Under the pieces are notes generated by a model that saw only the letters and a list, made by a program, of their open reading frames with translations, searched no databases and was not told the origin of the DNA. 64,000 nucleotides of DNA from Engraulis encrasicolus (taxonomy: Eukaryota > Chordata > Actinopteri > Clupeiformes > Engraulidae), in the NCBI RefSeq assembly GCF_034702125.1, contig NC_085876.1:5544364-5608363 (forward strand), read 5' to 3'. The translations under genes were made by a program, and so were the position numbers. Of the stretch, positions 58,988 to 64,000 are shown one piece after another (within the stretch, counting starts at the first letter, position 1; each line of letters opens with the position of its first letter).

Positions 58988-60119
58988 TGCAACATGCGTA
59001 CACCCAATCAATCTATGAAGACTGTACAGTTAGAAAAAAGGTCCAAAGGTTTTTTTTCTGAATGAATTTAAAAACATACATTGACTAAATTATTATCATA
59101 CACCCCTCCCAAGAAAAACATCTGAGGAGCATTAACTTCATATACATTTCTTATATGTTCAACAACACATTTTATATGTGGGATTGAAGGTGATTTCCTT
59201 ACTTTTCTCGCTCTCTGGCATTTTTATACAGCTTTACTTCCTGTGGAGAAATAACCATGCAAGATTTAATGAGCAAACTGTAAAGTAACTCAAACTCAAC
59301 ATTTTCAAAACAATGTGCGCCTATACTTTGACTTGACTTCTAAGTGCATTACACAAGAAAACATGCAATGACCAAACTTATAGAGTTAGGACTTTGAAAT
59401 AAAGTATACAGTCCCCTTTAATAATATGCATATATCTATATGTATCTAATAATTCAGATGTACATGCAAAAAAAAAACTGGAGATATTGACCAATTTTGT
59501 ACTGAACAAGAAAATTTAAGACTTACTTCATATAGCTCTGGTTTATTGGCTGGGGCTTTAGCAGGAGTTGGAATGAGAGAAAAAAAGAAGTTAAGAACAG
59601 ACAGTACCATGCAGAACCTTACTATGTAACTAGGAGAAAGGTATGCGGAAAAGTTCTCACACTGTCACTATTGACAAAAGTTCATTCAAATCGCTGTTTT
59701 CAGTCTCTGTGCCTTTCAGTCTCTTAGAACCTGTATTTGCCCGGCATGTTTGCCTGAATTTAGACGGTTCTTGAAGTTTTTTGCATTCTGGAATGTTAAA
59801 CATTTTAAAGCGGGAAGTGATTTAGACTAAACAAAACAATAAGAAACAAAAACAGATAGTATGTTTTGCTATTGCACTATATATTCTCTACAAAAATCAA
59901 CTATATTGCCTGACTGCAAATATGAAATGGTCATATTCCATGATCTTCCATGACTGGAAAAGTCTGTTTTGAAATTCCATGATATTCCTGAAACTCCAGG
60001 AATTTTCAGGAATTCCGTGACCAGTGGAAACCCTGTAAATTGGACCAGGTTTCTTGGACTTGGCTCTTCAGAAACTCACCTCCTCCCATTCCACCTGCTG
60101 CTGGTATTCCATGAAACAT
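54172..60119 (-). CDS. vps28: vps28, ESCRT-I subunit VPS28
   Basis: VPS28 is a core subunit of ESCRT-I (with TSG101, VPS37 and MVB12), which sorts ubiquitinated cargo into multivesicular endosomes. Its C-terminal domain links ESCRT-I to ESCRT-II/III. Coding exons (minus): 60119-60080, 59555-59527, 59240-59203, 58912-58823, 58276-58171, 57849-57748, 56947-56894, 56548-56457, 54292-54172. They total 672 nt, 223 aa plus stop (human: 221). Protein landmarks: [33 protein letters not shown], the N-terminal core ([20 protein letters not shown]), [20 protein letters not shown] in the middle, and the C-terminal four-helix bundle from about residue 125 ([20 protein letters not shown]) to [20 protein letters not shown] and FNRFLHSQ. 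All splice phases close. It appears complete and intact. Confidence 0.97.
54365..54490. repeat. Dispersed fish repeat end (GCTGACGCTTTTATCCAAAG)
   Basis: Starts with CATTACAT repeats, then the AGCTGACGCTTTTATCCAAA core and GGGTATAGGTTACAGTCCCT. Related pieces lie at 5270, 10225, 11850, 20815 and 37620. Confidence 0.6.
54611..54945 (+). repeat. tRNA-derived SINE (copy 2) with duplicated head and internal insertion
   Basis: Same family as 6957-7263. The head is partly doubled (GGGCAGTCATGGGTAAGCAG then GGCAGTTATGGGTAAGCGG). The B box GGTTCGAC occurs twice, separated by about 45 bp of extra sequence (GAGACGTTCTAAATGC onward). It lies in vps28 intron 8, opposite to transcription. Confidence 0.8.
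54946..55060. repeat. Copy of the GGGCCC dispersed repeat
   Basis: GCCGGGCCCAGTTATC, CCAATTCTGGGCCCCGTCTC and CAGGACAACTGACCC resemble the inverted copy at 19720-19800 (GGGGTCAGTCGTCCCGGGCC). Confidence 0.5.
56457..56548 (-). CDS. vps28: vps28 coding exon 8
   Basis: Residues 154-184, [20 protein letters not shown] then [11 protein letters not shown], in the C-terminal helical bundle. Confidence 0.97.
56894..56947 (-). CDS. vps28: vps28 coding exon 7
   Basis: Residues 136-153, [18 protein letters not shown], exactly 18 codons. Confidence 0.97.
57625..57712. repeat. (GA)n microsatellite
   Basis: Pure tract 36 bp after the vps28 exon 6 donor in transcript sense (CU repeats in RNA). Confidence 0.97.
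57748..57849 (-). CDS. vps28: vps28 coding exon 6
   Basis: Residues 102-135, [20 protein letters not shown] then [14 protein letters not shown]. Spans the linker between the two VPS28 domains. Confidence 0.98.
58171..58276 (-). CDS. vps28: vps28 coding exon 5
   Basis: Residues 66-101, [20 protein letters not shown] then [15 protein letters not shown], the end of the N-terminal helical core. Confidence 0.97.
58465..58729. mobile_element. PIF/Harbinger-like MITE
   Basis: 265 bp with ends GGGCTTCCGCACACCGGCTC and GAGCCGGTGTGCAGAGGCCC, flanked by TTA on both sides (58462-58464 and 58730-58732). A 3-bp TTA/TAA duplication is typical of PIF/Harbinger. Lies in vps28 intron 4. Confidence 0.75.
58823..58912 (-). 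CDS. vps28: vps28 coding exon 4
   Basis: Residues 36-66, [20 protein letters not shown] then [10 protein letters not shown]. Confidence 0.98.
58926..58983. repeat. (GA)n microsatellite at the vps28 exon 4 acceptor
   Basis: Starts 13 bp upstream of the exon in transcript sense, so a (CU)n run serves as the pyrimidine tract. Confidence 0.95.
59203..59240 (-). CDS. vps28: vps28 coding exon 3
   Basis: Residues 24-36, [13 protein letters not shown]. 38 bp. Confidence 0.95.
59527..59555 (-). CDS. vps28: vps28 coding exon 2 (29-bp microexon)
   Basis: Residues 14-23, [10 protein letters not shown], with CTAAAG acceptor and GTAAGT donor. Confidence 0.93.
59930..60040. repeat. Remnant repeat with TTCCATGA motifs
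   Basis: Several TTCCATGA and AATTCC words close to GGAAACCCTG, as in decayed fish interspersed repeats. Confidence 0.35.
60080..60119 (-). CDS. vps28: vps28 coding exon 1 (start codon)
   Basis: Residues 1-13 plus one base, [13 protein letters not shown]. The exon begins at an acceptor at 60151 (TTTTGTAG), so 32 bases of 5' UTR precede the ATG. Confidence 0.95.
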
Positions 60120-60874
60120 GATGTCGCCACTACTCAGTAAACGCTCTATCCCTACAAAATGGCAGCAGAAAACAAAAAAATACAGTCATGTAGCGGGTAT
60201 GGACCACTTGAAAAGCAACAAGCAATGCCCTATAATCTCCTATATTAATACTATAATCACCACATACTTCAGGAAACATTTGCTTAGGTCACTACTTCCG
60301 GGGAGAGAACACCCTTTGAACACCACTCGGTAAACTGAGGAATGATCACCTATTTGGCCCTTCTACTGGATGACATCAGCCCAAAAGCATACCGCATTTA
60401 TTCAACAAACACATACAAACAGTTAACGCAAAAAACACAGTTAAGATAAAGACTGCAACGAGACTTCTTTTATTTACACATTTGTGGCCAAGCTAGCAGG
60501 CTAACACCAGAGACTGATGTAGCCACAATCGAAAATAGATTACTACAATATGCGATTGGGAGAGACAACCGTCCTATTTGGTACTTTCAAATTGACCATG
60601 AATGTGTACTCTGTAATGTCATAAGTTGTCAAGAAACACCTCCTCATTAGCAGTTTGTCGACATCGTTAGCTGGCTGGCAGGCAATCATGCTAATCTTAC
60701 TAGCTGGCCCTCTTTGTTATTGAATTGTTCAAGGAATCTAGCCGATAACTCTAAGGTAAAGATGGGTCCCGTGTTCCCCGCATCTCGAGTATACCATAAA
60801 CTAGATCATTTAGGGAAAAACATGGCGTGATATGAAGGATTTACTCGATTGAAAATGAGCGAAATGTACAAATA

Positions 60875-61000
60875 ACTCACCCCCAGCAATAATGTTGACG
60901 TCACATCAACACTTGCGTCGCAAGCGATACACGTCAAAGCGCAAAGCGCAAACCCATCATTTTGCTTTACTTTTCACTGTTGCTGATTATGTATTGCATA
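60875..61000 (-). promoter_or_regulatory. vps28 promoter and non-coding exon 1, with CRE
   Basis: A donor GTGAGT (60880-60875) ends a likely non-coding first exon at 60881. A perfect CRE (TGACGTCA, 60896-60903) lies just upstream of it, and CpG words follow (CTTGCGTCGC, GCGATACACG). The exact start site is not visible. The CRE may be in the promoter or in the 5' UTR. Confidence 0.55.
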
Positions 61001-61689
61001 CAAAACTCACATGCCATAGTTTGAATGTTTCATCTTAATGCAAAAAAATGTAGTTATGTCGATTTAATAAAAGTCTATAATAAAAATGATCAGTGGTTTC
61101 ACATCAGGGATCAGCATTTGGTTGCCATGTCTGTATAAAAGCCTCAGACCCGGGCAATGCACCACACGTTTGTTCAAGTACATTTTTCATCACTTTATTT
61201 ACACGAACACCACTTTACAATGTCATCTGTGTGAGTCTATATGTTGCATTGTATATTGCTTTTCACAGTCGCTTGGGTTGATTTGCCGTTTCAATGTATA
61301 AATATTGTATTTACCTGGCAACCCAATCATTATTCAAAGGGAAATGCGCGCGGCAACTGGAAGGTAGCAGGAGTGGATTTGCTCCAGGTTTAAAACGGTA
61401 TTTAGGGTTAATTTCTGTCTTTTTGCAGTTTTACATCCCTTTACGGTTAACAGTTGCTTACGTCTCTGTTTCTGTCTGGGTTTACTTCTAAGTTATGTCC
61501 GCAGCGACAACTAGTAACCGCTAAATTGTTACATAGTATATAACTTAGCAATAGTCGTGCGCTACAGTGTGTTGACTTCAGTGATAGCCTGTTTACATGA
61601 CCAACGCATAGCCTACGTTGTAACACCACCTTAACTTTTTACACTTATTCTGAACACCGTTTAATAGTAGCTCGAAACCAAGTCTGGCA

Positions 61690-61746
61690 ATGTCATCACA
61701 CGATGATGTTTGGATTGACACAGCAGCGTTAAGGGAAAAGAAACGG
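61690..61746 (+). CDS. Candidate first coding exon of an unidentified divergent gene
   Basis: A 57-bp frame encodes MSSHDDVWIDTAALREKKR and ends in frame at a strong donor (CGG|GTAAGT). The ATG has a purine at -3. It lies about 800 bp from the vps28 promoter, pointing away, as a divergent gene would. I do not recognise the protein, and no second exon is visible before the window ends. The downstream 2 kb is transposon. Confidence 0.35.
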
Positions 61747-62410
61747 GTAAGTTGAAACCTACGCTCAAACACTCGTGTCTTTTCAGCCATTGATGTGCGC
61801 AGCTATTCTGGACTTTATGGTCCCATTCACTTCAATTCATTTTTTTGGCGTTTTACATATTTCGGACCGTGCGGACGCCGCTGTACTCGTGCGAGGAAAA
61901 CAACAATTGTCTCGGGTGCTAAACATGGTCATGGAACGGCTTGCTTAACCAGAATGGTGTGTGTTGTGTCATTTCGAAGATAATTAAAGAAAATCTTATT
62001 ACAATGGGATTTCTCATAGGCATGGTTTTGCATGTCTCTTATCTCTTTTCATGTTGACTGAGCTATCACCGTTACAAGTTTACAAGGTGCACAGCGCACA
62101 TATGTATGCATACAAAAAGGAAGAATACATTTCACAGTGTAATTCTGCAAATAATTCACTTCAAAGTTAAGTGTTATTACATAGGCACCATGGTCATCAA
62201 TATGTGTGTAAGAACAAGTGAAAAAACAAATCGGTCAGTTTGTCAAAGAGGAGACGGTAGATATGCACCATAATACACAGTATTCATCGAAATATGCTCA
62301 TGAGTTATATGCTGAAGAAATACTGTACGCACAAATATCTATTTAGGCCTACTGAATTAGACTAATCATGGCCTATCAGAAGTGAGGTAACATACACGAG
62401 TGTGAAAATT

Positions 62411-62487
62411 GTCCTTTGATGGGCCTTGAACCCACAACCTGTGGAATGGTAGGCATGACTCCATCCACTAAGCTACCACAGTTTCAG
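62411..62487 (-). repeat. tRNA-like module, left arm
   Basis: Minus strand reads CTGTGGTAGCTTAGTGGATG, with A-box-like TAGCTTAGTGGA, and ends with B-box-like GGGTTCAAGGCC about 45 bp later. It is the inverted partner of 62680-62750. A good cloverleaf is not obvious, so it is not called a tRNA gene. Confidence 0.6.
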
Positions 62488-62679
62488 TAAAATTTGTTTG
62501 ACCAGAAAACTTCTTGTTGTGCACATTATCACAGCACTAAAAAATCATATAGGCCTACAATCATTTCTTCATCATACTTCAGACAATGAGGTAATGGTGC
62601 AGGGAAAATATATTTTATATGATTTATTGTGTTAAAATGCACAACGACGACATATCTTTCTGGTCTTAACATTTCTTAT

Positions 62680-62750
62680 GAAACTGTGGTAGCTTAGTGG
62701 ACGAAGTCATGCTGTCCATACCATAAGTTGTGGGTTCAAGGCCACTCTGC
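62680..62750 (+). repeat. tRNA-like module, right arm
   Basis: Reads AAACTGTGGTAGCTTAGTGG with A-box-like TAGCTTAGTGGA and B-box-like GGTTCAAGGCC. A short T-arm GTGG/CCAC can pair around the TTCAA loop. Confidence 0.6.
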
Positions 62751-64000
62751 ATTCAACTTTTACTCACGTGTATGTAACCTCACTCCTGATATAGGCCTAC
62801 ATTATAAGGCTTATTGGGAAAATAAATATTTGTGCCTTCAGTATGTCTTCAGCATATCTTTCAGGAGCATATAGCGACACATACTGTGTATTATGCTACA
62901 TATCATCCACAGTGTCTGCTTTGAGAAATTAATCATTCTCAATTTGCACTACTTATTACATATGTGGTATGATCTGTTAACTTCAGAGTTACTTATTTTC
63001 AGAATTACAGAAAGTTCTGATCATTCTGCACATTGTAAGATGAAATGGTGATGACGCAGTGAACATGCTAAGAGATATGAAACCTGTCCAATCATGCAAA
63101 TGACATCCCACTATAATAAGATTTTATTCAATTTTCTTCAAAACAACACAACACATTGCAGAAATTCTTGTAGCCATCATATGTAGGTCTATAGGATGTA
63201 ATGGAAGCATTTACACATTGTCAGCAGCGCAAGCACCCTTTTCTCACAGACCCTTGATGTGCCCTACAGACAGACTTGAAGTACTTTGTACATGGGCCCA
63301 TCTAAAACATGCAGTACAATGTTAAGATTTTGTTTGTTAATTCTTAACCTACAAACATGGAAAAGACAGAGGAAATGGAAGACGTTGGAAACGTCTTGAA
63401 TGTAGCAATCCCATTACAATAGAAACAACATGAATTGTTTGCCAATTAATGACTATATGTAGTAGCCTAGCCTATAATGCAACCTTTGTTATATAGCCTA
63501 ATAGTGAGTTAAATTGAATCCAAATGTCTCAGCGTGCCCTACAATATCGCCCCCCTGTGGCCACATTAGCTAATGAAGATAATGTTGCTTGAGTGATATG
63601 TGGCATGTGCATTATTGAGGAAAGAGACGTAGGCTATGTGCCGTCAGTATTTTTCCTTCATATCATTCAGAAGCATGGTGTGATGCATACTTTGTACTAT
63701 GGTGCGCATATCTACCATCTCCTCTTTGACAAACTGACCGATTTGTTTTTTCACTTGTTCTTACACACATATTGATGGCCATGGTGCCTATGTAATAACA
63801 CTTAACTTTGAAGTGAATTATTTGCAGAATTACACTGTGAAATGTATTCTTCCTTTTTGTATGCATACATATGTGCGCTGTGCACCTTGTAAACTTGTAA
63901 CGGTGATAGCTCAGTCAACATGAAAAGAGATAAGAGTATGCAAAACCATGCCTATGAGAAATCCCATTGTGATAAGATTTTCTTTAATTATCTTCGAAAT

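Larger units (their letters stand above)
61971..64000. mobile_element. Nested palindromic element with near-identical ends of about 300 bp; right edge at window end
   Basis: The left end (61971-62285, ATTTCGAAGATAATTAAAGA onward) is a near-identical reverse complement of 63690-64000. Inside, 61971-62560 also pairs, less well, with about 62570-63165, whose end TAAGATTTTATTCAATTTTC resembles the outer end. So an inner palindrome of about 1.2 kb is followed by a second right-arm copy. No transposase is seen. Confidence 0.8.

Noticed and set aside
62680..62750. True tRNA gene
   Set aside because: A- and B-box words are present but the acceptor stem and anticodon arm do not pair well, and the module is duplicated in inverted form inside a transposon.

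Overview
This is a vertebrate, almost certainly teleost fish, nuclear DNA window. It has spliced genes with GT/AG introns, Tc1-like and hAT-like transposon remnants, tRNA-derived SINEs and an extreme density of (CA)n/(GA)n microsatellites. The species cannot be named from the sequence. No bacterial-type system, CRISPR array or phage is visible.

Three protein-coding genes run head to tail on the minus strand. From right to left they are vps28 (ESCRT-I subunit; nine coding exons, 60119 to 54172, complete, 223 aa), mapk15 (ERK7/ERK8 atypical MAP kinase; fourteen coding exons, 51834 to 35133, complete, 647 aa) and grina/TMBIM3 (five coding exons, 16899 to 1915; the last coding exon lies left of the window; 301 aa visible). 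I rebuilt every exon from splice sites and reading phase, and all phases close. The human orthologues are all on 8q24.3, so this looks like an old linkage group. The candidate promoters are compact: a CRE-bearing region at about 60.9 kb for vps28, an X-box-like motif at 52.4 kb for mapk15, and a CpG-rich, CRE- and CCAAT-bearing region at about 33.7-33.95 kb for grina. A short plus-strand candidate first exon at 61690 may be a divergent gene.

The rest is introns and repeats. Grina intron 2 (6.9-16.6 kb) holds a palindromic element of about 3.2 kb with a 5'-truncated LINE inserted in one arm and a foldback element in its centre. Grina intron 1 (about 17-33.7 kb) is mostly microsatellites and unrecognised sequence. 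Mapk15 introns hold a (CA)n tract split by nested transposons. The right end (61.97-64.0 kb) is a palindromic element carrying two inverted tRNA-like modules.

No clearly new functional system stands out. The most interesting signals are tandem duplications of exon-intron junctions in grina and mapk15 (one is an in-frame alternative donor), a mapk15 exon whose splice acceptor is about 100 bp of pure (TG)n, and the large palindromic elements.
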